Of a stretch of 64,000 bases of DNA, positions 17,735-28,482 are shown piece by piece. The stretch is taken from contig JAWLAN010000022.1 in assembly GCA_041395385.1 (NCBI GenBank), positions 29,470-93,469 on the forward strand, written 5' to 3'. A program made the translations under genes and the position numbers. This stretch comes from JAJVHZ01 sp041395385 (lineage in GTDB: Bacteria > Pseudomonadota > Gammaproteobacteria > JAJPIJ01). Numbering within the stretch: the first letter of the stretch is position 1; every line of letters begins with the position of its first letter. Below the pieces are notes generated by a model. That model ran no database searches. It saw nothing but the letters and a program-made list of their open reading frames with translations, and was not told where the DNA came from.

Positions 17735-18675
17735 AGGTGCTCATCATTGACGACACGCTGTCGATGCTGATGACGACCAGCGCGATGGTGAAATCCAATG
17801 GTCACGAGGTCGTCACGGCTCGCAACGGTGCCGACGGGCTTGCGCTCTTCTCCCGGGAGTCACCGGACCTCGTGCTGCTTGACGTGATGATGCCGGAGAT
17901 GGACGGCCACCAGGTCGCTCGGCGGATCCGGGCCGACTCGGGTGATCGCTGGACTCCCATCATCTTCCTGACCGGTCTCGTGGCGGACTCCGACCTCGCC
18001 AAGGGTATCGCCGTTGGCGGCGACGATTACCTGACCAAGCCGGTCAGCCAGACCGTGCTGGCCGCCAAGCTGCATGCGATGCAGCGCATCGCAGACATGC
18101 GCAATCGTCTCGTCGAGCTCACCGGGCAACTCGAGGAAGCCAACAGGCGCCTCCTGGAAATGGTGAACGTGGACGGTCTCACCGGACTGCTCAACCGCAG
18201 ATTCCTGGATGAGCTGCTCGCCCGCGAGTGGAGCCGTTCCGCGCGCAACCGTACTCCACTCTCGCTGCTGATGGTCGATGTCGATCATTTCAAACGGTAC
18301 AACGATACGCTTGGACATCTCCAGGGTGACGACTGCCTGCGCAATGTCGCACGCGCCTGCCGGGACACCCTGAATCGCGGGGCAGATGCCATGGCCCGAT
18401 ACGGCGGGGAGGAGTTCGTCGCCGTACTGCCCGAAACGCCGCTGAGTGGCGCCCAAACGGTTGCCGAGCGGATGCGCGAGCAGGTCTGCTCTCTGAGGCT
18501 CTCGTGCGCGGAATCGGCCGCCGGCGTAGCGGTAACCGTGAGCATTGGCTGTGCCGCGCAGGTGGCCGAGCCGGGCTCGACACCGGAGGGGCTGGTGCAG
18601 GCCGCTGACACGATGCTCTATCGGGCCAAGGACGCGGGACGCAACCGCGTGTGCGCCGCGGAGATCGAGCCGTGA
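17731..18675 (+). CDS. response regulator with diguanylate cyclase (REC-GGDEF), copy 2
   Basis: Paralogue of the gene at 8760, the same 314 residues with no indels. Receiver motifs are intact (LLDVMMPEMDG and DDYLTKP). The cyclase has GGEEF with an RGAD I-site, so it should be active. Most codon differences from copy 1 look synonymous or conservative, which suggests selection has kept it. The ribosome site before the ATG is weaker (AGGTG at best) than the GGGAGG of copy 1. Loss of the TetR partner means its control must differ. Confidence 0.92.
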   Translation: MKVLIIDDTLSMLMTTSAMVKSNGHEVVTARNGADGLALFSRESPDLVLLDVMMPEMDGHQVARRIRADSGDRWTPIIFLTGLVADSDLAKGIAVGGDDYLTKPVSQTVLAAKLHAMQRIADMRNRLVELTGQLEEANRRLLEMVNVDGLTGLLNRRFLDELLAREWSRSARNRTPLSLLMVDVDHFKRYNDTLGHLQGDDCLRNVARACRDTLNRGADAMARYGGEEFVAVLPETPLSGAQTVAERMREQVCSLRLSCAESAAGVAVTVSIGCAAQVAEPGSTPEGLVQAADTMLYRAKDAGRNRVCAAEIEP

Positions 18676-18784
18676 AGCGCGAGTTCGGCCGCGCGGGCGA
18701 CCGTCGCCTGCCATGCGGGAGACCCGGGCGCCCGGGGTGTGCGGTCTCCGTAGCCTCTGCAATGCCGTGTTCGGAGTGGAAGCA

Positions 18785-20299
18785 ATGAGCGATCTTCCGG
18801 GCGAGGCGAGGCCCGACACCCCGCTGCGTGTCCTCGTTGCGGATGACTCGATCGTCGACAACCGCATCACCAGTGCGGTGATCGCACGGCACGGCCATAC
18901 GACTCTCTATGCCGGCAACGGGAGAGAGGCGGTGGAACTGTTTCGCCTCCATTCGCCCGATCTGGTCGTCACCGACTGCAACATGCCGGAGATGGATGGA
19001 TTCCAGGCGGTGCGTCAAATCCGAGAGATTCACCGCGACCGCTGGGTGCCAATCATCATGATCAGCGGCATGGATGCGCCGGAGGACATCGTGCGCGGAC
19101 TGGAGGCGGGGGCCGATGACTTCCTCACCAAACCGGTGCATCCCGAAGTGCTTTCGGCGAAGCTGCGCCTGTTCGGGCGCACGTTATGGGCGCATCGCCA
19201 GCTAAAGGCGAACTACGCCCACTACCGCAGCATCAGCGCCTCGGCGCTGGACGGCATCATCACCACCAGCCAGGACGGCGTCATCCTCACGGCGAACCCG
19301 GCCGCCGAGCAGCAGTTCCATTCGCCTGTCGGAGGATTGCTGGGCCGTCGCCTGGACGAACTTCTGGTCGCCGAGGGAGTGCAGGGTACCGCGGCGTGGC
19401 GCCAGGGGGCGGGCCACGACAACGGCGGCTACGAGGCCACGGGCCGGCTCGTCGACGGCGGCAGCTTCCCCCTGACCCTGCGCGTCAGCAGTTTTGAGGC
19501 GGAAGGGGGCGGGAATTTCGTGGTAATCGTTCGCGACGAGACGCTGCGCAGGCAGCACGAGCGCAGCCTGGAGACTTACCGACAGGAGAAGCAGCGGGAG
19601 GCCGAGCTCGCCGCGGAGGTGATGCGCAACATCATCCGCACCGATGCGGCCGATCCGCTGCTCAGCGTCTGGTCACTGCCGACCTCGGAGTTCAGCGGCG
19701 ACATGGTGCTGGCCGCGCGCACGCCGGCTCACGTGCCGCACTTCTTCATCGCCGACGCCACCGGCCACGGCCTGGCCGCGGCGATCTGCGTGCTGCCGCT
19801 GGTGCGGATCTTCCGCACCATGGTCGCCAAGGAGTGCTCGCTGGCGGAGATCGCCCACGAGATGAACCGTCACCTGCACGACACGCTGCCAACCGGCTTC
19901 TTCGTCGCCGCAGTACTTGCCCGCCTGGACAGGTCGGCACGCATAGTGGAGGTGTGGAATGGGGGGCTGCCGCAGGGTTTCCTCGTCGGCTCACAGCGCG
20001 ATGTCCGCGCGATAGAGTCCATGGGTCTGCCGCTGGGGATACTCGCGCCGGAAGAGTTCCGTGCCGACGTGCAGCGACAGAGCTGGTCCCCCGGAAGCCG
20101 ATTGGTCGTCTACACCGACGGCCTGAACGAAGCGTGTAACGCCGCCGGCGAGGAATTCGGCACGCAGCGCCTGCTCGATGTGCTGCGCGAGTGCGCCGAT
20201 GCAGAAACGCTGTCACGCATCGTCGCTGCGCATACCGCCTTCCTGGAGGGGGCCACGCCCGTCGATGACGTAACCATCGTGGTGGCGAGATTGCCGTGA
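18785..20299 (+). CDS. response regulator serine phosphatase (REC-PAS-PP2C), copy 2
   Basis: Paralogue of the gene at 9811, 504 residues against 505. The receiver keeps VTDCNMPEMDG and DDFLTKP, although the first acidic stretch reads VLVADDS instead of VLVVDDS. The PAS-like and SpoIIE-type domains are complete, with SGDMVLAA, IADATGHGL, VYTDGLNEA and VDDVTIVV. The start at 18785 has GGAG about eight bases upstream. As with the cyclase, substitutions without frameshifts argue for a functional diverged paralogue. Confidence 0.91.
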   Translation: MSDLPGEARPDTPLRVLVADDSIVDNRITSAVIARHGHTTLYAGNGREAVELFRLHSPDLVVTDCNMPEMDGFQAVRQIREIHRDRWVPIIMISGMDAPEDIVRGLEAGADDFLTKPVHPEVLSAKLRLFGRTLWAHRQLKANYAHYRSISASALDGIITTSQDGVILTANPAAEQQFHSPVGGLLGRRLDELLVAEGVQGTAAWRQGAGHDNGGYEATGRLVDGGSFPLTLRVSSFEAEGGGNFVVIVRDETLRRQHERSLETYRQEKQREAELAAEVMRNIIRTDAADPLLSVWSLPTSEFSGDMVLAARTPAHVPHFFIADATGHGLAAAICVLPLVRIFRTMVAKECSLAEIAHEMNRHLHDTLPTGFFVAAVLARLDRSARIVEVWNGGLPQGFLVGSQRDVRAIESMGLPLGILAPEEFRADVQRQSWSPGSRLVVYTDGLNEACNAAGEEFGTQRLLDVLRECADAETLSRIVAAHTAFLEGATPVDDVTIVVARLP

Positions 20300-20374
20300 C
20301 GCCGCGGTCGGCGCCGCTGGACAACTGAGGCTTTGGGGCGGCGGCCGCGCCTTGCGGTGTGCGGCCCGTCCGCG

Positions 20375-23300
20375 TCAGGCCGCGTGCGGCAGGCGGCCCC
20401 AGGCGTCGAGCGCCTGCCGCACGCGTTCGAACTCCGCTCGCAGCTGTTGCATACGCTCGCCACCCGCGGGGACGCGGCCGGCCTTTGCCAGAGCATCCAG
20501 ATCTTTCGCCAGCGCGCACAGCACGGTCGCCCCCAGGCTGGCGCTGGTGGATTTCAGCGTATGGGCGGCGCGGTGCAGCTGCGCCGCGTCAGCCGCGAGC
20601 GTGGCCGCCTCGATCTGCGCCAGCAGTCCGGCAGTGTCGGCGAGGAAGGTCCGCACCAGCTCGGGCAGGTTGTCACCCATCAACTCCCTGAGACTCTCCA
20701 GCGCGGTGATGTCCAGCGCGGCGGTGTCCACCGTCGGTGTTGGCATGCCGTGATCGACGTGCGCTGCGTCGGAGTCGTCGCCTCCCTTCCTGTCGGCGCT
20801 CCCTAGCCATTTGCCCAGTATCTTCTCCAGAGCCTCGCTGGTGACCGGCTTGGGCAAATAATCGTCCATGCCCGCCGCCAGGCATTGTTCCCGGTCGCCC
20901 TCCATGGCGTGAGCGGTCATCGCGACGATCGCCAGCTGTGCGGCGCCTGACTCATGCTCGCGCAGGCGGATCCGTCGGGTCGCTTCGTAGCCGTCCATCT
21001 CCGGCATCTGGCAGTCCATGAGCACGAGGTCGTAGCGTTGCGGCGGTTGCCGCCAGTGCCTCGGCGCCGTCGTTGGCGATGTCGGGCGCGATGCCGAAGC
21101 GTCGCAGCAGGCCGCTCGCCACGCGCTGGTTGACCTCGTTGTCCTCCACCAGCAGCACTGCCGCTGCACTGCTGGCGCTGACGGACGGGATGCCGGCGCC
21201 TGGCCGGCGCGGCGTACGGTCGAGAGGGCCGCTGCAATCGCGTCATAGAGCAGCGATTTTCGCTGCGCCGGCTTGGGCAGGATCGGGCTATGCGCCACGG
21301 CGCTGCTCGGATCGCCAGGCATGTCGCTGGAGCTCAGCATGATGAGCGGCAGGTGCGCGAGCATCGGCTCGCCCTTGATGGCGCTTGCGAGCTGGTAGCC
21401 GTCCATACCCGGCATATGCGCGTCGAGTATGACGATCGTGCAGGGCGAGGGGCCGGCGGCAGATGCACGAAGCTTCCCGGAGCGCCTGCCTGTTCGCCGC
21501 TTGCGCATTCGTGGCGATGCCCCAGGATTCGAGGTAGTGTCCGAGGACCTGCAGGTTGGTCGCGTTGTCGCCGACAATCAGCGCTCGCACGTGCTGCATC
21601 ACCAGCGGCGTCGCTGCCGCCTCGCGAGGCGCTGGTCGCCTAGCGGCAGGAGTAGCTGCACGCGGAAGGTGCTGCCCCGGCCCGGCACGCTATCGACCTC
21701 TATGCTGCCGTTCATCTTCTCCGCCAGAAGCCGGCAGATTGCCAGTCCGAGCCCGGTGCCGCCGAACCGCCGCGTGGTCGAGCTGTCGGCCTGGGTGAAG
21801 GGCTGGAAGAGCTTGGCCTGCGCCTCATCCGTCATGCCGACGCCGGTATCCCGAACCTCGATCGCGAGTTTCGCGCCGTCCGGCGCGTCCGTCCGCCGTT
21901 GCGGTGATGTGCAGGGCGAGACTCCTCGCCTCCTCGGTGAACTTGATGGCGTTGCCCAGCAGGTTCAGCAGTATCTATGAATGCGCGTCGGGTCGCCGCG
22001 GTAGATCCGCGGCAGCTCCGGGGCGAGGTAGCAGTTGATGTCCAGCGATTTCTTGTGCGCCGGCTTGGCCAGCAACGTGCAGACGTCCTCCGCCAGCCGG
22101 CGCAGGTCGAAATCGATGTTCTCGATCTCCAGGCGCCCGGCTTCGATCTTGGAGAGGTCCAGGATGTCGGTTATGATCCCTTCCAGCAGCGCCGAGGCGG
22201 AGCCGTGCGCGGTCTCGACGAACTCGCTCTGCTGGCGGCTGAGCGTCGTGTCGCGCAGGAGGTCGAGCATGCCGAGCACGCCGTTCATCGGCGTGCGGAT
22301 CTCGTGGCTCATGTTGGCGAGGAACTGACTCCTTGGTGCGGGTCGCCGCCAGCGCGGCATCGCGGGCCGCAAGCAGCTCTTCCTCGAGGTGCTTCTGGGG
22401 CAGTCATGTCGTGCAGGGTCTCGATCACGGCGGCAGTCGAGCCATCGATATTGAAGAGCGGCCCGGCCGCAATGGTGAGATAGAGACGCCTGCCCGTAGG
22501 CAGCGTGCACCAGTTCTCCGCCGCCAAGCCGCCTGGCACCGAGGCCAGATCGCCGACCGAGGCGTGCCGACAGGCCAGCTCGGGCTTGCCGGCGAGTACG
22601 ATGTCGGCGAGCGTCGGGCGGTCGTCGGCGTAGAACGCGCGCGGCAGGCGCGTGCCGACCATCGTCTTCGGCCTTCACCCCGGTCATCTCCTCCAGCGAC
22701 CGATTCCAGATGCTGACCCGGCCCTCCGCATCGAGCACGAACGTGGGCGTAACCAGGCGTGCTGCAGGAGCGCCAGCACGAACGCCTTCTCGCGCTTGAC
22801 CGCCAGGGTCGGCCTGCTCGCGTTCGGTGATGTCGCGCTGCCCGCAACAAAGGCGATGCTCCCGTCCTTGCCGTGGATCGGCGTCACCGTGCTCGGCCCA
22901 ACGCAGGTCAGGAGCGCAGCCTCGGCGGCCGCCATTGTCTGCGTCTCCCCCTGCGCCGGTAGGCGGAGGCGGCCGCGCCAGGGCGTTGCCGCGCTTCAGG
23001 CCGCCCACATGGGACCGTAGTCCGTGGCGCCGTCGCCATAGACCTGGCTGGGCGGAAGACCGGCCGCTTCCTGCTGCGTCCACCCGGTCATGGCCGTGAA
23101 CGCGGGATTGACGTATCGGATCCCACCGGCCTCGTCGGCTATGAGGACGGCATCGGCACTGGCCTCCACCGCCATGGCCAGCTGCCGGAGCTTCTGCTCC
23201 GATGCCTGCTGCTCGGTGCAGTCGGCGAGCACGGCGAGAAACAGGTGTTGGTCTTCGAGTGTAGTTCCGAGAGCGACAGCCATGCCGGAACTCGGTAACA

Positions 23301-23813
23301 TCCTTCTTGCGCGCCGTCACCAGGGCGCCCAATTCCCAGCACGCTGGGCTTTCCGCTTTGCAGGTAGTTGGAGATGTGGGTGTCGGGCATGCGGCGCTCC
23401 GAATCGGGCATCAGCAGGCCGATGTTCCGTCCGATGATCTCCTCTGCGGAGTAGCCGGAAAGCGTTAGCGCTGCGCGGCCTGATTGAACGAGCGTACCGT
23501 GCCCCGGGCGCCGACGGTGATGAATGGGTCCGGCAGTCCTTCCACGACGGCGGTCGCGTACCGGGCCAACCGTTGCTGCTCGGACCACAGGATCGGGCGG
23601 TGAGGCGCCATATGAGCGGCCCGGCGATTGCCGCCAGCAATAGCGGATCGAGCACGTTCTGCCAGAGCCCGGCCACTCCCGTTTCGGCGACTTCGGAGGC
23701 TTTCCAGAGCCTGCATGATCAGAACTCGACTGCCGCCACGATAAGGGCATCGTGTGCAAGCGTACGCAGGAATGTCGGCCGATTGCCCTCGAGCTGTCCA
23801 TTTTGAGCTTCAT
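20375..23813 (-). pseudogene. hybrid sensor histidine kinase, copy 2, multiply frameshifted
   Basis: Same layout as the kinase at 11405-14842, but the frame is broken many times. Hpt and most of the second receiver read through (20375 to about 21035). Upstream of that the frame switches repeatedly. Examples are a two-base loss near 21036, two-base losses near 21160 and 21190, and clusters near 21470-21500, 21890-21970, 22180, 22650 and 23460. Total length is 3439 bases against 3438, so gains and losses cancel. Either the gene is dead or this stretch was badly resolved in assembly. I favour the second for part of it, because substitutions are rare in the same stretch. Confidence 0.8.
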
Positions 23814-24056
23814 GAATCGTTCCGTTTGGAATCGGCGGTGCGCGCATTCCGGCTGCGGTGCCTCAGGCGCGGCGCGATGCGGGCGGTTTACGGTACATGA
23901 GCGATTATCGGCGCCGCACCACGATGCTTTTACCGTTCGGTTGCTCGTATCAGCGTCTTGCGGAATGTGAGTCGCCGGTCACATGTTCGGACCGGGGCAC
24001 CGCGGAATCCCGAGCCGGGCGTTCACGGCGCTGGCGCGCCGCGGGCGCGGAGTCGG

Positions 24057-24205
24057 TCAGCCGCGCGTCGCCCACAGCAACAGACCAGCAGCACGGTCTC
24101 CAGAATCAGGCTGCCGAGGATGAGCTTGCGCTCCACCGGCAGCAGCGGTTCGTAGGGCATGCGCTGCAGCTCGTCCTTGATGCGCTGTTCGTCGTCTTTC
24201 TGCAT
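24057..24205 (-). pseudogene. 49-residue membrane protein, copy 2, frameshifted
   Basis: The first 33 residues match copy 1 exactly. Two changes and a one-base deletion in the membrane helix then shift the frame, giving LETVLLVCCCGRRA instead of a clean hydrophobic helix. The original stop position would be 24057. The loss of a single base in a run of similar CAG repeats could be real or a sequence error. Confidence 0.6.
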
Positions 24206-24221
24206 ATGTTCCAGGGCCCCC

Positions 24222-25657
24222 TCAGCCCGAGGCCAGCGGCGGCTTCACGCCCGCGAAGAACAGCCAGGAGATCACCAGGCCGAACCAGATGATGAAGCCG
24301 AACAGGCTCACGGCGTACACGGCCGCCAGCCTGCCTATGCCTTCCTCGCGCAGCTTGCGGAAGTCGCTGACGAGGCCTAAGGTAATAGGAAGGTCAGCAG
24401 GAAGAACAGCTGGCGGTAGACGTTGGCGACCTCGGTCGCCGGCTTGGCCGCGCCGATGCGCGACTCATCGCCCAGGCACCACCAGTGGAGCATGAGCGCG
24501 AAGGTCAGCACGTAGCCGATGACGAACTTCGGGAAGCGCTCCCAGATCTCCCCCTACGCCAACGCGCACGCCCGGCTTACGGTCGATGAAGCGAATCCAG
24601 ATGATTGCGGTGAGCAAGAACGCCCACACGCCGATGAACACGTCCGATGAAGATCTCAGGTCGTGGTGGCCATCGAGATCCAGCCTTCCTGGTACTGAAC
24701 CCCGCTGACGGCGAAGGCCTTGGCACGAATGAGGAGTCCGTAATCGCGCCCGCGGGGATGGCCGCGCCGTCGGTTCACCAGCCAGGCCCATCCAGGCGCT
24801 CCGCCACCATCGGCTCGTCGTAGAGGAAGTGCTGCGCCAGGAACGGCAGGATGAGCAGCTCGATCACCGCGAAGATCACCACCAGCGAGGAGACCATCAC
24901 CGCCACGATCGGCCGCGCGCGTATGGCCGCGCCGGTGGCGATGGCCGCCGAGACGCCGCAGATGGAGATCCCTGAGGCGAGCGGCGCCGCCCACTCGCGG
25001 CTGAAGCGGAAGTATCGCCGTGCCACGGCCGATCACCGCCCAGTAGATGAGATAGGCCTCGACCACGGCGCACAGGCCGCGCCAGATCACCGACTGCGCA
25101 AGACCGAAGGTCTCCGCGGATTTCACGCCCAGCGCCGCGCCCATGATGACGATCGCGATCTTCACGTACAGCTCCGGCCGCACCGCTTCCCTGAGACGCC
25201 CGGCAAAGCCGGGGGAAAGGTTGGCGATGGCCAGGCCGACGAGCAGCGCGACGATGTAGCCGGACTCGCCGGTGAGGTTGAGCGACCAGGTGATGCCGAG
25301 CTTGTCGAACTTGTCGCTGGTGGCGGCGATATAGGCGTAGTGGCCGATCACCGAGCAGAGCACGCTCAGCGCGAACAGCACCGTGAACGCGGCGGCGAAG
25401 CGCGCCTGCCGGGCGCCGAGACATCTTGCGCCGGCGCAGGCGAGCAACAGCATGAAGACATACGTTCCGGCGAGCGACAGCAGCGGCGGAACCGTGGAAC
25501 CCTTGGCGACCGGCGCGAGCGCCTTGGCCGGCTCGAGCCACACCTTGCTGGTGACCGACCAGCCCAGCAGATCGACGCCGAACATGGTCGCCGTCGCCAG
25601 GGCGAACACCAGCAGCCCGATCCACACCGCCAGCCAGTCTTCACTGACGCGCGGCAT
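24222..25657 (-). pseudogene. YeiH-family transporter, copy 2, frameshifted
   Basis: The first ~210 residues read cleanly from the ATG at 25657 and differ from copy 1 by conservative changes such as FGVDLLG for FGLDLLG. The frame then breaks near 25028, where copy 1 has TAATAG and copy 2 has GCC. More indels follow near 24660-24800, 24550 and 24380. Total length is 1436 bases against 1431. It cannot make a full transporter as written. The break coincides with the change from the substitution zone to the indel zone. Confidence 0.8.
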
Positions 25658-25680
25658 GGCTGCTCACCGCCTTCTCGACG

Positions 25681-26261
25681 CTAACGCCGTGGCGCCGCGG
25701 ACGGTGGCGTGCGAGATCTGAGCGGATACGCGGGAATTGCGGGACGCGCAGGCGGCGCGAACGACATGCCCGCGATGATGGGACGCCGTGACGCCGGGTA
25801 GCGCGTCGGCGCGCGGGAAAGGCGGAAGCGAATCGGGTTCGATCAAGCCGCACCCCCGTTCGGAATGTCGCGAATAATCTAGCGCATGAACGCGCGCCGC
25901 GCTACGGAACAGTCCGGCCGTTGCTGGAGCAGTGAGGGGTACTCATCGAGTCGGGACTCTCGGGAGATTCGAACGACGGACGTCGCGGGTGCCGGGAGGG
26001 GAAACCGGCGAGCGCTGCGGCGGCGATGCCGGGAGCGGAAACCCATGTGTTTGGTCCAACCTCTTCGGACTGGTTCGTCAAGTCATCGTGGCTCGATTCT
26101 CGAGATCCACGGGGCTGCGATAATCCGGCGTCACGTGAGCCCTCCCACGAATATGGTAAACCACGATGCAGTTGTAGAACTCGGCCTTGGCCTCCTCCGG
26201 GAGCGGGTAGACACGGAGGCGAATTCGCTACCCCGCTTCTCACGAACATCTCCTCCATTTC
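25681..26261. other. gene-free stretch between module copy 2 and the Cache gene
   Basis: No frame is convincing. About 25850-25900 shares a block with the spacer upstream of the first exporter. At 25988-26002 GGTGCCGGGAGGGGA resembles the 3' end of tRNA-Leu at 30084, but too loosely to call an attachment site. Base composition becomes less GC-rich from here to about 30000. Confidence 0.5.
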
Positions 26262-27989
26262 CTATTCGAGATAGACTCCCGAGCCGACGATGTACACGTT
26301 CTGGCCGTGCTGGACTTTTCGCACGTACGTCCGCTTAAGCGCCACCGTGTTCGTCCCCGGCTTGTACCAGTAGACGTCCAACCACGCGCTCCCTTCCTTC
26401 ATCGCCAGGGCGATTTCGTCCTTGATCACCGTATTGCCCTTCAGGTCCCTCAGGTCGATGAGGTTCTTTCCTTCCAAGCTCGGTTGCATGCCATTGACGA
26501 CCTCCGTGCCGTCCGGCGTGGTCACGAAAATGTAGGTGTCCATGAAGACGAAAGGACCCCTCTTATCGCGCAATTGCCCGAAGGCGTCTTCCCCCCGGAT
26601 CGCCACCAGATCCGCGGCACGGTCCACCACGTCCTCGATGAACGCCTCGTCCATCCGCATGTTGTAGATCCCGGACCCGATGACGAACTGTTCGCCGGAA
26701 GCGAGCGTGACGCGCTTCAGGAAGGTGGACTTCCACGTGGGGAAAATGTCGCCGGGCTCAGGGTACATGTAGTGGACCCATCCCTCGCCGGAGGGGCTTC
26801 GCCCCACGTCGAGGAACATCTTGCCGTAAGGCCTGCCCACCACGTCCTCGATGCCGGCCACGCGGCGGCCTTCCAGCAAGGGGTCCGCCGCGTGAAAGAC
26901 TCTGGTGCCGTCCATCGCCCAGATGAAGAAGTAGGTGTCGTCACGGAACCACTTCGATCCCTTCTCCCGGAACTGCCGGTAGGCCTCCTCGACGTTCTTC
27001 TCAAAGACGGCAGCCCCTTCGCGCACTAGCGTCATCAATTCCGGAGCGGTCATTTTCTTGCCCGATGGCGCAGATTTGGGAGCGTCCGCCAGGTACACGC
27101 CCGCGCCGACGAGGACCCAGTGGCTTCCCGACTTCTCATCGCCCAGCGCGGCCCTGGTCACATAAGCCGACTTCTGCGTCGAGACCGCCTCACCAGGCTT
27201 CGGCCACATGTAGTCCACCCACCCGGAACCACTGGTTTCGGCGACCTCGAGCATCTCCCGGATCAACTGCTTGCCGTTGGTGTCCTTCACATCCAGGATG
27301 TTGCGCCCCTCCAGGTTCGGGAAGCCGGGGTTGACAAGGTCCACGCCGTTCGGGTCGATGACGAAAATGTAGGCATCCTTGGCGATGAACGGTCCTTTCG
27401 GATCGTCGAACAGCGAAAACGCAGCTCTGCCTCGAGTCTCGATCTCCGCAGCGGCGTCCTTCACCGCGTTCACCACGAAGGCCCGTTCCATGCGGTCGTT
27501 GTACATCCCGCTGCCGACGATGTAGCTGTTGCCCGAGGGCGCCGTTACCAAGCGGGCGTAAGTGCTCTTCCAACGCGGAAGCAGCCCGCCCGGAACAGGC
27601 CATTGATAGTGATACCAGCCCTCGGGCTTGCCGCGGACCTTCATCGCGGCGTCGATGATCCCCCGGATCACCGGCTTGCCGCCGAGATCCTTCAGCTCGA
27701 TTTGATTCCTGCCTTCCAGCGCCGGGTCGGGATGAACGAGCATGTTGCCCTTGGGATCCAGGACGAAGATGTAGGTCTCCCCCTCGCGCCAGCCGCTGCC
27801 GGAGACACGAAACTCGTCAAACGCCGTTTCTCCCGTCGTGCGGATCAGCTCAGCAGCGTCGTTCACCAGAGCGACCAGCGCGCGAGTGTCCTCATGCTCA
27901 TAGGCCAGATCGCTCGTCTGCGCATCAGCGAATGGCCCCGGTATGCCCAGGATCGCCAGCGGCACCATCCAGAAGAGTCTCGGCAACAT
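26262..27989 (-). CDS. secreted protein with four tandem Cache-like domains
   Basis: A 575-residue protein. The ATG at 27989 has AGGAGG seven bases upstream and opens a signal peptide (LPRLFWMVPLAILGIPGPFADAQ). Four repeats of about 135 residues follow. Each has an acidic/aromatic helix, a Y-I-F-V-x-x-P-x-G strand pair, an L-E-G-(R/K)-N/R motif, a W-(V/L/Y) strand near PxPG, and an ending G-S-G-(M/I/V)-Y. This is the single-Cache (Cache_2) pattern. No membrane helix or kinase, chemotaxis or cyclase domain follows, so it looks like a free periplasmic ligand binder. The frame extends upstream to 28118, but the longer start lacks a signal peptide. Confidence 0.85.
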   Translation of the reverse strand: MLPRLFWMVPLAILGIPGPFADAQTSDLAYEHEDTRALVALVNDAAELIRTTGETAFDEFRVSGSGWREGETYIFVLDPKGNMLVHPDPALEGRNQIELKDLGGKPVIRGIIDAAMKVRGKPEGWYHYQWPVPGGLLPRWKSTYARLVTAPSGNSYIVGSGMYNDRMERAFVVNAVKDAAAEIETRGRAAFSLFDDPKGPFIAKDAYIFVIDPNGVDLVNPGFPNLEGRNILDVKDTNGKQLIREMLEVAETSGSGWVDYMWPKPGEAVSTQKSAYVTRAALGDEKSGSHWVLVGAGVYLADAPKSAPSGKKMTAPELMTLVREGAAVFEKNVEEAYRQFREKGSKWFRDDTYFFIWAMDGTRVFHAADPLLEGRRVAGIEDVVGRPYGKMFLDVGRSPSGEGWVHYMYPEPGDIFPTWKSTFLKRVTLASGEQFVIGSGIYNMRMDEAFIEDVVDRAADLVAIRGEDAFGQLRDKRGPFVFMDTYIFVTTPDGTEVVNGMQPSLEGKNLIDLRDLKGNTVIKDEIALAMKEGSAWLDVYWYKPGTNTVALKRTYVRKVQHGQNVYIVGSGVYLE

Positions 27990-28482
27990 GCGGCCTCCTG
28001 TGGAACTTTGAACCAGTTTTCGATCGGCACGTGGAGCCGACGGGAAACGATAGTGCCAACCGATGAGCAGACAATTGACGTTGGTCATGTGTTCGAGAAG
28101 CACGCACGGGCCACCCAAAATGCACAGTGCCTGAACGAGACGGACTGCAGTCCGGCGCGGAGCGAGACTGTCCTCTGTCGCGTCCGGTATCTGCTGGAAC
28201 GCAACAGGCTCGGGGAAGCCCTCTTTCGATCGGTTCTCGAATATTCCGGGGCCCGGATGGCGGTGGCCTGAGTTGTGCCAGGAAGAAGAACCGACGCGCA
28301 GTTTGGCGAGTCAGCCTCCTTGCTTTCCTAGCGGATCCAGCCGGCTAGAAAGAGAAGAGACCCTAACAGGCCGGTCGCGCCTGGACCAGGTCCGGGAAGA
28401 GGGGCATGCCGTCACAGAAACGCCACCGACTACAGTTGCGGTTTCCGCGTGTGTCAATGCGAATGCCGGTGGAGGTGAGAGA
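27990..28482. other. gene-free stretch
   Basis: Leader of the Cache gene plus about 350 bases in which neither strand gives a frame with recognisable protein features. Less GC-biased than the housekeeping parts. I see no RNA gene or repeat here. Confidence 0.5.

Larger units (their letters stand above)
17237..25680. repeat. tandem module, copy 2 (mosaic, partly broken)
   Basis: Second direct copy of the module. By eye it has three zones. From 17237 to about 20950 it differs from copy 1 by scattered substitutions. From about 20950 to 25070 it is nearly identical but carries dozens of short indels in coding and non-coding sequence alike. From about 25080 to 25680 scattered substitutions without indels return. 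Overall length matches copy 1 closely except for a loss of about 180 bases in the TetR gene. Confidence 0.88.

Noticed and set aside
25988..26002. GGTGCCGGGAGGGGA as a second attachment site matching the tRNA-Leu 3' end
   Set aside because: The match has several mismatches and a shifted spacing, so it could be chance in GC-rich sequence.
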